DNA from: Candidatus Methanocorpusculum faecipullorum
Lineage (GTDB): Archaea; Halobacteriota; Methanomicrobia; Methanomicrobiales; Methanocorpusculaceae
Length of the DNA stretch: 64,000 nucleotides
Direction: 5' to 3'
Assembly (NCBI GenBank): GCA_018883755.1
Contig: JAHLFR010000007.1
Location: forward strand, 18,791-82,790
The notes below the pieces were generated by a model. It was not told where the DNA came from and searched no databases. It worked only from the letters and a program-made list of their open reading frames with translations. The translations under genes and the position numbers were made by a program. Below are positions 55,552-64,000 of this stretch, piece after piece; position 1 is the first letter of the stretch, and each line of letters starts with the position of its first letter.

Positions 55552-58011
55552 TCACGATGTATTCTGAATCGGAGAAACATTGTTGTTTCGCAAAGCAGGC
55601 GGTGTATACCTCCGTAGAAGCAGTGAGAGACTTACCACCGTTACCGAACTCACCACCATCGCTGCCGCTGCGTATTCTGGTCGGAACATCACATGTGTAA
55701 ACGGATACAATACACCTGCCGCAAGTGGGATCAGAAACAGATTGTATGCGAATGCCCAGAACAGATTCATTCGGATTCTCGAAAATACCTTGCGTGCAAG
55801 CTGGACTGCCGCAACTGCACCAATCAGATCCGAACGAAGTAAAACAATTCCCCCAGATGCAACCGCCGCGTCCGTCCCGCTGCCCACAGCGATACCTACA
55901 TCAGCCTGCGTCATCGCCGGAGTATCATTAATTCCATCACCCACGAACACCACTGCCTTTCCCTCTTCTTGCATGTGCTGGATAATCGTACGTTTCTCAT
56001 CCGGCATCAGACCTGCTTCAACATGAGAGATGCCAGCAAGGCCAGCAACAACCTCAGCAGCACGTGCATTATCCCCTGTCAGCATCGTTACCGGAAGGCC
56101 CATACTCTCAAACTCCGCAACGGCACGGACGGCGTCAGGTCGGAGTGCATCGGAGATCCCAACAGCTCCCACAACCTTTCCGGCGACAGCAACGAACACC
56201 ACCGACGATCCCGCTGCACGGAATTTTTCCGCAGCAGATGATACTAAATCATCCACGATGATACTCATTTCCTCCATGAACTCGGCCGATCCTATCACCA
56301 CAGTTTCACGTTTCACCCGTGCCGTCATTCCCCTGCCGGGAACAGTTTCCACCCGTGCCGCCGCAAGATCCGCAATACCGCGTTTATCCGCCTCTGCAAC
56401 AATCGCCGAGTCAAGTGGATGCAAAGATTTCCGCCCAAGAGATGCGGCGATCGCAAGGAGATCTTCTTCGCTTGTACCTGGGGCAGGTACTACTTCAGAT
56501 ACTGTTGGAGAACCTACTGTTAGTGTACCCGTCTTATCCACCGCAACGGCTTTCAGTTTCCCTGCACGCTCCAGTACCTCACCATTCCGGATCAAAATTC
56601 CAAGACTTGCCGCCCGACCAATACCTACAGTCACCGCAGTCGGTGTTGCAAGTCCCAGTGCACAGGGACAGGCAACCACAATTACCGCAATGAAACTCGA
56701 CAATGCAATCAACAGTGTCTCGCCGGCAAAGAAGAACCAGTACACGAATGCAATAATTGCTACACTTAGAACAAACGGAATAAAGTACCGGACGGCTGCG
56801 TCTGCAAGCCGCTGTACAGGAGGTTTAGTCTCCTGTGCTTCCCGCACCATTTTAATGATCCCTGCAAGTACAGTGTCTGCCCCCACCTTTTCCACCTCCA
56901 TCGTGAGAACTCCCTGTGACACCACAGTACCACCAATAACGCTCGTTCCCGGCATTTTTACCACCGGCACAGACTCACCAGTAATTGCAGACTCATTCAC
57001 CGTAACCGGGTTTTCAAGAACTATACCATCCGATGGAATCTGACCACCTGTCTTTACCAGAACTGTGTCCCCTGCGACAAGTTCCCCAACTCGCACCTCC
57101 TGGGCTACACCATCACGAATGACCGTTGCAACCGGAGGACGGAGATGCAGCAGTGCAAGAATCGCATCCGATGTTCGCCCCCGCGCCCGTGTTTCGAGAA
57201 ATCGGCCAAGTCCTAAAAATGCGGTAAGCATCACAGCAGTTTCAAACAGCAGAAAGTCTGGTGATGGTAAATATCCTGCAACAGCACCAAGACCCGCAAT
57301 ATACGACGTCGTAATACCCAGCATATACATAACCTCCATACCGAGCATCCCTCCGCGAAGCTGGGAGATCCCCTGTTGGAAGATCGGATACGCACATACA
57401 ACCAGAATCGGTGTTGCAATAACCAGCATCAAAATATCCATCAGAAACATATCTTCCGCAAACAGAGGATGAACAAACAGCATCAACCCCATTAAAACTG
57501 CTGAACCGATAAATCCGAGAATCGTTCTGTTTCGCAAACCAGACAGTTCGTCCTTCTCATGCTCAGGGATATAGAACAGATCATCAAACCCGCTGTTCAC
57601 GGTAACCGAAGAATAACCTGCCTTTTTCAAAACTGAAACAAACTGTGATGGGTCTGCAAGCAACGGATGATACAAGATCGTTACCAGATCCCCGCTCTCA
57701 GAAACATCCTGCACGCCAGAAAGTTCCTGTAGTGCACGCTTTGCAGCAGCTGATATGGAAACATCATCCGCAGGAGTTACAATAAACGAGACCGGCACTG
57801 AGTTCACCGAGAACCCAGCCGATCGGACTGCTTCATCTATCTTTTCCGGGGTTACCAGATCCGTATCGATATTTGCGCTCACAGTTGCTGTGGAAAGATT
57901 GACCGTGACCTCCAAAATACCGGGGAGGGCCTTTAGTGTGGATTCAAGATGAGCCGAGCATGCGCTGCAATGCATGCCGCCAACCAGAAATCGGAGGTAA
58001 CGAATCGTCAT
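55552..58011 (-). CDS. copA: Copper-transporting P1B-type ATPase
   Basis: An 819-residue heavy-metal pump. Residues 1-68 are a metal-binding domain with GMHCSAC (CxxC). Residues 75-145 resemble a second such domain whose cysteines are lost. Then come eight membrane segments with the metal-site CPC in VVACPCALGLATP, the actuator TGESVP, the phosphorylated aspartate in DKTGTLT, SLHPLDSAI (HP motif) and GDGINDTPAM. It likely exports Cu(I). The ATG at 58009-58011 is used; a GTG at 58032 is an alternative. Confidence 0.93.
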   Translation of the reverse strand: MTIRYLRFLVGGMHCSACSAHLESTLKALPGILEVTVNLSTATVSANIDTDLVTPEKIDEAVRSAGFSVNSVPVSFIVTPADDVSISAAAKRALQELSGVQDVSESGDLVTILYHPLLADPSQFVSVLKKAGYSSVTVNSGFDDLFYIPEHEKDELSGLRNRTILGFIGSAVLMGLMLFVHPLFAEDMFLMDILMLVIATPILVVCAYPIFQQGISQLRGGMLGMEVMYMLGITTSYIAGLGAVAGYLPSPDFLLFETAVMLTAFLGLGRFLETRARGRTSDAILALLHLRPPVATVIRDGVAQEVRVGELVAGDTVLVKTGGQIPSDGIVLENPVTVNESAITGESVPVVKMPGTSVIGGTVVSQGVLTMEVEKVGADTVLAGIIKMVREAQETKPPVQRLADAAVRYFIPFVLSVAIIAFVYWFFFAGETLLIALSSFIAVIVVACPCALGLATPTAVTVGIGRAASLGILIRNGEVLERAGKLKAVAVDKTGTLTVGSPTVSEVVPAPGTSEEDLLAIAASLGRKSLHPLDSAIVAEADKRGIADLAAARVETVPGRGMTARVKRETVVIGSAEFMEEMSIIVDDLVSSAAEKFRAAGSSVVFVAVAGKVVGAVGISDALRPDAVRAVAEFESMGLPVTMLTGDNARAAEVVAGLAGISHVEAGLMPDEKRTIIQHMQEEGKAVVFVGDGINDTPAMTQADVGIAVGSGTDAAVASGGIVLLRSDLIGAVAAVQLARKVFSRIRMNLFWAFAYNLFLIPLAAGVLYPFTHVMFRPEYAAAAMVVSSVTVVSLSLLLRRYTPPALRNNNVSPIQNTS

Positions 58012-58109
58012 GAACCATATGTTATTCCTCACTACACAAATAGACTCTGTTAGGGTTCACGAAAAATAACAGGAAATATTGCAGACAACACCAAAAAGAA
58101 AAAATCAGG

Positions 58110-60221
58110 TTAGTCTTTTGTCATCAGACGAAGATCTGCAGAACTGCTGATGATACGGGTGGTACCACTCTGGACCTGTAAGAGCATCGTCTCCGGACCA
58201 ACAGCAACACCAGAAGCATCAAATGAGACACCGTCACCAAAGAAAATACTCTGGTCTGCAGAGTAGTTGAGGGTTTTCAAAGCAGAACCAACTGACGACG
58301 GAGCGGTGGATCCGGACACACTCATAGCATCGGCAAGCATCACCACCGCCTCAAATGATCTGGAAGATACACCTGTCATCGACTTTCCGGGATACACACT
58401 TGAATAGAACAGTGACACCTCCCGAACCAGCGGTTTTGACTTTCCAAGTTCTGAGGACCAGATATCTGAACCAATAAGAGAATCATAAATCAGTGTACTT
58501 TGTACCAAGGCAGGATCACCAAGAATCACATCCCCTGAAACATACCAGAAAGCAGGGATTGATCCCGTCTGTCGGGCACCAGCAAGAAGAATGGTCAAAT
58601 CCGCTGCACTATCAGGTAAACTCACTAGAACCTGCCCGGTACAGGATAATCCCGCCATCAGTGCAACAGCTTCCGTCTCACTCAGCGGAAGGGAATAGGG
58701 CACCACCGAAACATGGTAACCGCGGTTTTCCAGTGTGGAGATTGTTCCAGCGGAAGGCTGAGTGTTGTCTGGATGTAATATTGTAACATTGTTGAGGGGC
58801 GTACCATACCCTCTCCTCTCATCAACACTATCCAAGAACAAGGAAAAACCCGCATTGGCATCAGGAGCAAGCGACACGGACCATCCGTCCGGAACCCAAT
58901 TCTTGGAAACAGTATGTACACCAGGAAGATCCGTAACCACGCCACTAAGATCTCCTATAACCGCAGTTACATTCTCTGGCACGGGGTATCCCGCTACAAG
59001 AGGGAGGATAGATACTTTCGCACCATACAATCCCGAAATACCACTTGTTGACGCTCCCGGTAGTCCAACAGTACTTGCACTGTTAACTAACTCAGCACCC
59101 GCAACCGCTCCACGGACCACTTCATCGTTCCCGTACACCCCAATGATAACCTCAGACGGAGGACGCACATATGTATCCACAGGGACCACAGAACCTGACT
59201 GGAACTGTGCAATCTGCATCAGAATCCGACCACACCCATCATCATCGAACTCATACGAACCGGCAGCCCCCTCATAGTTCTTTCCCAGGTACCAACTGGA
59301 AACATACTGAGTACTCCCGTTACTCTGCGGAACAAGCCGGCAGAGTGTCATCATCGCATCATATCCCTCTGCCGCATAAATCGATCCGGTCGTACCAAAC
59401 CGTGCCTGATACACATTATAAAATGGATGTGAAGAGATGTCGGACATACGTTTTGCCGTATAGACACCCTCCATTCGGGAGTCATTCGCAATTGTTGCAT
59501 CCTCACCAATCCATGAAGAGACCATTATCGGGCCGGTCAGTCCAAACTCACGGGCTTTTGCAACAATATTGGGAACATCCTCACCACCAGTGATGATTAG
59601 GAGACTTGGATTCTGGACTAAGAGAGAACGAAGTGATACAATCTCTCCTGACGATGAAGAAACGATTCCTGAAATGATCCTGCTGCCAGTCGCATATTTC
59701 AAATCGTGAATGTATGCAGCAGTGTAGGCGTTGTCCGGCCCGAGTACCCCGATAACATCATGCTGCTGCAAAAGCGACTGCATAGATTCTATTTCATAAT
59801 ATGGCGGGGTACTGAACGTAACCACCCCGTCAGGAGCACTTGCTGCATACCCTGGTGAGGCTACAGCCACATGCACTGTTCCCCGCATATCAGTTTGTGC
59901 ATCCCACGTTTCACTGATCTCGTCAGTAGCAGTGATCACAGCGTCGAGAGCAGGAAGAGACGTAAGATCTTCACTATCCAGATACACGAGGGATGGACGG
60001 GTTTTTGTATCCTGCAAGAGGTAAGCGGTATCAATTCCATTTCGCACCTGCTCACCAATTGTAGAATTACTCGGCAGGATCACACCGATTGTACCATTAT
60101 ACTTCGTTACATTGGTGATTGGCGGAAGCGGATCAGGCTCATTGTTGCCACCCCCAGTAAAAACAGCAAACAAAATTACCAGGGAGAGAGCAACCAGAAG
60201 AAGCGCAACGACCTGTTTCAT
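58110..60221 (-). CDS. Membrane-anchored protein with two periplasmic-binding-protein domains
   Basis: A 703-residue exported protein. An N-terminal hydrophobic segment (VVALLLVALSLVILFAVF) serves as anchor or signal. Residues about 40-365 form a type 1 periplasmic-binding (Leu/Ile/Val-like) fold: GTIGVILPSNSTIGEQVRNGI, HDVIGVLGPDNAYTA, GLTGPIMVSSWIG, AAEGYDAMMTL. Residues about 370-700 repeat the same fold more degenerately (EVIIGVYGNDEVVRGAVAGAELVN, AVALMAGLSCTGQVLV, SFEAVVMLADAMS). No ABC permease or ATPase gene is nearby. The upstream TPR gene ends 5 bases before it, so they form an operon. A sensing role is inferred. Confidence 0.75.
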   Translation of the reverse strand: MKQVVALLLVALSLVILFAVFTGGGNNEPDPLPPITNVTKYNGTIGVILPSNSTIGEQVRNGIDTAYLLQDTKTRPSLVYLDSEDLTSLPALDAVITATDEISETWDAQTDMRGTVHVAVASPGYAASAPDGVVTFSTPPYYEIESMQSLLQQHDVIGVLGPDNAYTAAYIHDLKYATGSRIISGIVSSSSGEIVSLRSLLVQNPSLLIITGGEDVPNIVAKAREFGLTGPIMVSSWIGEDATIANDSRMEGVYTAKRMSDISSHPFYNVYQARFGTTGSIYAAEGYDAMMTLCRLVPQSNGSTQYVSSWYLGKNYEGAAGSYEFDDDGCGRILMQIAQFQSGSVVPVDTYVRPPSEVIIGVYGNDEVVRGAVAGAELVNSASTVGLPGASTSGISGLYGAKVSILPLVAGYPVPENVTAVIGDLSGVVTDLPGVHTVSKNWVPDGWSVSLAPDANAGFSLFLDSVDERRGYGTPLNNVTILHPDNTQPSAGTISTLENRGYHVSVVPYSLPLSETEAVALMAGLSCTGQVLVSLPDSAADLTILLAGARQTGSIPAFWYVSGDVILGDPALVQSTLIYDSLIGSDIWSSELGKSKPLVREVSLFYSSVYPGKSMTGVSSRSFEAVVMLADAMSVSGSTAPSSVGSALKTLNYSADQSIFFGDGVSFDASGVAVGPETMLLQVQSGTTRIISSSADLRLMTKD

Positions 60222-60226
60222 TGGAA

Positions 60227-62389
60227 CTAAAACCTCATCGGAAGAACATCCTCAACATTCGACACATTCCACACCGCTGGCGGACAGGAGTTTGTCTTTT
60301 TCACAGAATACCGGGCTGCAGCTGCCTGCAGATAACCTGGTTCCGGCAGGACAAACAACAGATCTGTTGCAGGATCTACGGGGGAACCAGAAACAGTCTC
60401 GAGAGCTGCACGAAGATGCTGATATGAACCATTTGAGGGGTTCTGCACAACAGCATAACCAGCAGCTACAAGCGCCTCATCATATTTTCCCATACACGCA
60501 AGAGCACGGGCACGGCCAGCCCATGCCGCAGGGAACTGATCGTTGATCTTTAGTGCCCCGTCATATGCATCAACCGATGCAGAATATACTCCGGACTCAT
60601 ACTCCAGCCATCCAAGTTCTGCAAACAACCGGGATCTCATCTCACGCCCGGGATTTGCCCGGAGTGCAGCACGCAGCATCGTCCGTGCCTCATTCACATA
60701 TCCTGCGGAAAGTAATGCCTTCGCTGCCGCGGAACACACAACAGCACGTTCATCATCGCGGGTGGAACGTGCTGTTACCTCGACAAAAACAGTACTCATC
60801 TGATCGGGAGTGAGATATGGAATTATCTGTTCAAACACCTGTACGGCATCTTCACCACTCCGCCACGCATCAGTTACCGCCACATTCAATTCACGAATAA
60901 TCTCCGTCACTGGTGAACCTTCTGCTGCAAGAACCACCGCACGTTGGGATGGGGTTTTCGCATACTCCTCCGCGTCAACACCGGCAGCCATTGCTGCAGC
61001 GAACTGTAGCGATGAGATATGTGAAGAACCGGACCGCTCATACCACATAAGTGCACTGGCAGGATCAAATCCGAAATAAGCGGCAGTTCCCCTTGTAACC
61101 GAAACAGAAGACTCTGACTCTTCATCTTTTGCTGCAAGCAAAAGAGTGTCCGGGGTACCATCTGCTGAAAGGGACATATTCATTTCTGACAACCGTGACA
61201 TTGCAGCAGCCACCAAATCCTCATCATCCTCATCCTCTGCATCAAGCACCTGCTCAAGATACCTGTACTCCTTCTCATACGCATGACGTCTCCTGCAGGA
61301 TGCAGCAAGATCCAGATACAGACGCAATTTTTCAGAAACGGGCAACATATCCGCAATTCCCGCAATCCGCGTATAGTAATCCGACATATCTTCACCGAGG
61401 TCCTCACCAACCTCACACAGATTTTTCAAACCAATTGCAGTCTGGTAACCACCTGCACCACGTGATGCAATGAAAGCGTTCTTGTAGGCCTCAAACGCAT
61501 TATCATAATCTCCTAATTTTCGCAGAATGGTACCTATCAGCTCAAATGACGATATCTCAGCGGGGGTTCCGGGGAAGGCAAGAGTAATATTTGCATAGAG
61601 ATCCATTGCCGGATCATTGTTTCCTGAAGCATACAACCAGTTTGCAGTAGAAAGTGCTGCATCGGGGGTATCACACTTCAAAAGCGGAGCACAGAGTGTT
61701 TCCCACTCAGACAATGTAGGCTGCGGCATATTCAGCCATGTGATCATTTCCTCACGCGTAAGAGAGGAGAACCATGCCCCTGCAATGCAGACAACACAGT
61801 CATAAATCTCATGGGGAAGAAGATCAGGTACGCCTGCAACAACTGCCGCGTACCGGTCAAGGGGAAATTCATGCCAGAACGGACGGCGCCCAACACCGAA
61901 GTACATGTCAGGATTTGCAACCTCAGCAATTGTGATACGCCGTGTTTCAAGTTGCCACCAACTCTGGGGATGTGAATCCCCGGCAGATGCAATGATCTCG
62001 GCTGCCTGATTTGTTCCCGAAATATAGGATCGCAGCAGTGCCTCAACTGCTACCATCCGTGCGCTGTTCTGTTTATCAACTGCTGATGCGTACTCCTGCT
62101 TCAGCCACTCTTCGACCGGTAGCACATCGGTATCAACCTGCTTTGATGCCATAAGAAGATCCATCAGAAGTCGGCTATCATCTGGTTGATGCAGGATTGC
62201 AGAGATCACTCGTGCATGGAAACCTCCATCTACACCCATTCGGTGGAGAAACAAATTGCGGAACACAATATTTTCATGCACACCTCTCCGCACCTCCTCA
62301 GTTACAGACGCAGATAATATCTCTTCTGCAAGAATCTCCAGATAATCACAATAATATTGTTGGGTCAGATTCCCCTCGCTGACTCGCAT
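60227..62389 (-). CDS. Large TPR-repeat protein
   Basis: A 720-residue protein with no signal peptide or membrane helix, built from helical repeats. TPR-like units are clear at residues 288-320 (LGDYDNAFEAYKNAFIAS) and 565-660 (AGYVNEARTMLRAALRANPG, SGVYSASVDAYDGALKINDQ, MGKYDEALVAAGYAVVQNPS). The first 250 residues are a helical region without clear repeats. Function unknown. It is the first gene of the pair with the tandem-PBP protein. Confidence 0.7.
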   Translation of the reverse strand: MRVSEGNLTQQYYCDYLEILAEEILSASVTEEVRRGVHENIVFRNLFLHRMGVDGGFHARVISAILHQPDDSRLLMDLLMASKQVDTDVLPVEEWLKQEYASAVDKQNSARMVAVEALLRSYISGTNQAAEIIASAGDSHPQSWWQLETRRITIAEVANPDMYFGVGRRPFWHEFPLDRYAAVVAGVPDLLPHEIYDCVVCIAGAWFSSLTREEMITWLNMPQPTLSEWETLCAPLLKCDTPDAALSTANWLYASGNNDPAMDLYANITLAFPGTPAEISSFELIGTILRKLGDYDNAFEAYKNAFIASRGAGGYQTAIGLKNLCEVGEDLGEDMSDYYTRIAGIADMLPVSEKLRLYLDLAASCRRRHAYEKEYRYLEQVLDAEDEDDEDLVAAAMSRLSEMNMSLSADGTPDTLLLAAKDEESESSVSVTRGTAAYFGFDPASALMWYERSGSSHISSLQFAAAMAAGVDAEEYAKTPSQRAVVLAAEGSPVTEIIRELNVAVTDAWRSGEDAVQVFEQIIPYLTPDQMSTVFVEVTARSTRDDERAVVCSAAAKALLSAGYVNEARTMLRAALRANPGREMRSRLFAELGWLEYESGVYSASVDAYDGALKINDQFPAAWAGRARALACMGKYDEALVAAGYAVVQNPSNGSYQHLRAALETVSGSPVDPATDLLFVLPEPGYLQAAAARYSVKKTNSCPPAVWNVSNVEDVLPMRF

Positions 62390-62531
62390 ACTTATGTAGT
62401 GTTTTGTACGTTTACCCTATGTATGCCTTCTGATAGATCTAAGAAAGTGAAAAAAGAACACAAAACCGAATCGGGATAACCCGTTACTGCAGGTGATAAC
62501 CAGGATAAACCCGATTTTTCCCACACTACAG

Positions 62532-62538
62532 AAAAAAA
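62532..62538 (-). terminator. T-run after mtrH
   Basis: Seven A residues on the plus strand, T on the minus strand, lie 23 bases after the mtrH stop. Runs of T are the usual archaeal termination signal; this would end the mtr operon. Confidence 0.45.
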
Positions 62539-62560
62539 TTGATTTTATTGGTCAGGAAGA

Positions 62561-63580
62561 TTAGACCAGCTTGTACAGCGGGCCGTTGTGATCCTGAACC
62601 TCGCCGCCGAGCTCGGTAAGAGCCTCGGACAGAACGATGTCGGAGAAGGCTGCTGCGGTTGCAATACCTTCCATGTTCTCAATTGGACCAAACATGATCA
62701 GATCTGCACCAAGGGTCATTGCCATGATGTTACATCCAATATCTGGGGAAGACCAGGCAATCTGGCGAACGCCCTCGATACCGCCATAGTGGTGGTGGAA
62801 CATCTGTTCTGCAAGGATGTCCTTACCCTTGTACTGCTCGTGGATGTTCTTTCTCCAGCGTTTCAGCCAGGTCCAGGACACAGTCATGTTGTGGTATGCA
62901 CCACCGGTCGGCAGACCATGGATTGCCTTGCATGCAAGGATCTCACGGAACGAACCGGCAGAGCCAAGACCGAGCGGAGTTGCTGCAGTGTCGAGAATTG
63001 GGCGTTTGATACCGCACTCTTCTGCAATCTGAAGCATACCCTTTGCCTGACCTGCAACACCACCCTCAGAAAGTACCTTCTCACGGCCTGCAACGGAACC
63101 GTCTCCCGGGTTGAATGCAAGAACAATTGCAGCGTCAACGTCAGACTCGGCAAGTGCCTGGATGTTCTCCGGCTGGATGGAACCATTGATGGAGTTGTAG
63201 ATTGCACGGTCTGCAAGACCAACTTCCGTAACGTACTTCGTTGCGTGAACGAGTGCCTCAGGGGCAGATGAGTCCATCAGGAATGCAGTCTTGTTGTCGA
63301 TGCTGTCGAACCACTGGAAGTAGGACTCGAATGCCTCGCCGTGTTCTGCAATGATCTGGAGGAAGAAGTGGTTTCCGGTTTCGTCCGTCAGCTCCTGACA
63401 GCGGTTCCAGAGCGCTTCTGCTTTCGCTTTGTCGATCTTGCCGGTGTGGTCATCAAGAACACACTCGTGCTTGTTGTAGAAGATGGATGCACCAAGAACA
63501 CGCGGGTATTCTCCGGGCTGTCCACCAATTTTTGTTCCGTTAAAGTCAAAGACCTGTTGTTCCTTTTCGAACTTGAACAT
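62561..63580 (-). CDS. mtrH: Tetrahydromethanopterin S-methyltransferase subunit H
   Basis: MtrH takes the methyl group from methyl-tetrahydromethanopterin and gives it to the corrinoid of MtrA in the sodium-pumping Mtr complex. The 339-residue protein begins MFKFEKEQQVFDFNGTKIGGQPGEYP and shows the TIM-barrel blocks MDSSAPEALVHATKYV, AIVLAFNPGDGSVAGREK and GLPTGGAYHNMTVSW. It is the last gene of the mtr operon and starts 14 bases after the MtrA-MtrG gene. Confidence 0.96.
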   Translation of the reverse strand: MFKFEKEQQVFDFNGTKIGGQPGEYPRVLGASIFYNKHECVLDDHTGKIDKAKAEALWNRCQELTDETGNHFFLQIIAEHGEAFESYFQWFDSIDNKTAFLMDSSAPEALVHATKYVTEVGLADRAIYNSINGSIQPENIQALAESDVDAAIVLAFNPGDGSVAGREKVLSEGGVAGQAKGMLQIAEECGIKRPILDTAATPLGLGSAGSFREILACKAIHGLPTGGAYHNMTVSWTWLKRWRKNIHEQYKGKDILAEQMFHHHYGGIEGVRQIAWSSPDIGCNIMAMTLGADLIMFGPIENMEGIATAAAFSDIVLSEALTELGGEVQDHNGPLYKLV

Positions 63581-63594
63581 ATTGGCACCTCAAT

Positions 63595-64000
63595 TTACAT
63601 AAAGTTCAGCCCTAACATCAGAATCACAATGAATGCAATACATCCTGCTACAAGACCGTAGAGGATACCGATGTCACGACCAATTTTTCTTCCGACACGC
63701 ATCGCGATTTCTGCGTCAGTGAACTCAATCTTCTTCTCGATTGCGTCAAGACGCTTCTCGATCTCGAGGAACTGCGGGTTTGCACTTGCAACCGTTGCAC
63801 CTCCGGCAGCTCCGCCTTCGTCATCAGAGATCTGAACAACGATTGGGTCGGCGCCGAATGCCCCGGGATCGCGAGCGGTGAGCTCGGCAATCTTTGCAGA
63901 GATCTGACCAAGGTCTTCACTCTCCATGATGTTAACGATCTCAACCTGCTCCTGGAACCGCTTGATGTGTTCCTCGGTCAGGTTCTCAAGGAACGGAATT
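63595..64000 (-). CDS. mtrA: MtrA-MtrG fusion of the methyltransferase complex, 5' part outside window
   Basis: The frame is open from the window edge (codon 63997-63999) to a stop at 63595. Its first part reads IPFLENLTEEHIKRFQEQVE and ...EDLGQISAKIAELTARDPGAFG, which is the C-terminal end of the MtrA corrinoid domain. After a glycine/alanine linker (GGAAGGATVAS) the frame continues as FLEIEKRLDAIEKKIEFTDAE and AMRVGRKIGRDIGILYGLVAG, the MtrG signature, plus one membrane helix. The usual MtrA tail and membrane helix are missing, and no mtrF lies before mtrH. An ATG at 63925-63927 inside the MtrA part is internal, not the gene start. MtrA carries the cobamide; MtrG is a small anchoring subunit. 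Confidence 0.85.
   Translation of the reverse strand, partial: IPFLENLTEEHIKRFQEQVEIVNIMESEDLGQISAKIAELTARDPGAFGADPIVVQISDDEGGAAGGATVASANPQFLEIEKRLDAIEKKIEFTDAEIAMRVGRKIGRDIGILYGLVAGCIAFIVILMLGLNFM

Noticed and set aside
56030..57043. Long plus-strand open frame of 337 codons antisense to the copper ATPase
   Set aside because: Serine, threonine, alanine and arginine-rich translation with no recognisable motifs; it is a mirror of codon bias in the real gene on the other strand.
63595..63927. A stand-alone 110-residue MtrG gene starting at ATG 63927
   Set aside because: The frame continues upstream with unmistakable MtrA sequence to the window edge, and the ATG has no ribosome-binding site, so the methionine is internal.

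Overview
The window comes from a methanogenic archaeon. The right edge carries genes of the Mtr methyltransferase complex (mtrH and part of an mtrA-like gene). Elsewhere there are archaeal signature genes: glycerol-1-phosphate dehydrogenase, aRF1, aIF2-alpha, eIF6, Nop10, RNase P protein 4, PriS plus GINS, CetZ, EndoQ, and the e-type ribosomal proteins L7Ae, S28e, L24e, L31e, L39e, L44e, S19e and S27e. A FdhC-type formate channel, sequence style and gene content point to a hydrogenotrophic or formate-using member of Methanomicrobiales, probably Methanocorpusculum-like. The genus is inference from memory, not a search.

Layout. 1-3.1 kb: leftward translation cluster (S19e, PDCD5, PP-loop ATPase, L39e, L31e, eIF6, L18Ae, prefoldin alpha). 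3.3-8.7 kb: CRM protein, RNase P subunit, PurN, EamA transporter, site-2 protease, RNase HII, TrkA. 8.7-11.0 kb: CetZ followed by a membrane-anchored coiled-coil surface protein. 11.2-16.8 kb: five-gene rightward glycan or lipid-sugar cluster (FAD oxidoreductase, two DPM1-like GT2 enzymes, flippase-like protein, DUF2298 membrane protein). 17-18.2 kb: L7Ae, S28e (with an apparent 1-nt frameshift), L24e, Ndk. 18.3-24.5 kb: glutaredoxin-thioredoxin reductase fusion, OB-like membrane protein, FdhC, ArgRS, aRF1. 24.6-29 kb: two sodium-type transporters and an FKBP-like lipoprotein. 29-34 kb: DHH phosphoesterase, tRNA-Phe, a JAMM-RibL-DUF2284 overlapping operon, YgjP peptidase, GlnK-AmtB.

34.3-43.9 kb: sugar nucleotidyltransferase, SDR, HisE, NusA, ProRS, M24 peptidase, SpoIIM and DUF63 membrane proteins, G1P dehydrogenase, UPF0179, ADP-ribosylglycohydrolase. 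44-51.2 kb: dense rightward information-processing run (UPF0058, Elp3, PriS, GINS, L44e, S27e, aIF2-alpha, Nop10, PAC2, EndoQ). 51.2-58 kb: solitary DNA methyltransferase with SlyD-like FKBP, DUF475 protein, UPF0305, MBL hydrolase, copper ATPase. 58.1-62.4 kb: a surface protein with two periplasmic-binding-protein folds and a partner TPR protein. 62.5-64 kb: mtrH and the 3' part of a gene that joins MtrA to MtrG.

The most unusual observations are the in-frame MtrA-MtrG fusion with no mtrF between mtrA and mtrH, the frameshift in rps28e, the CetZ/coiled-coil pair, the two-GT2/DUF2298 sugar cluster, and the TPR/tandem-PBP pair. I saw no CRISPR array, insertion sequence or prophage.
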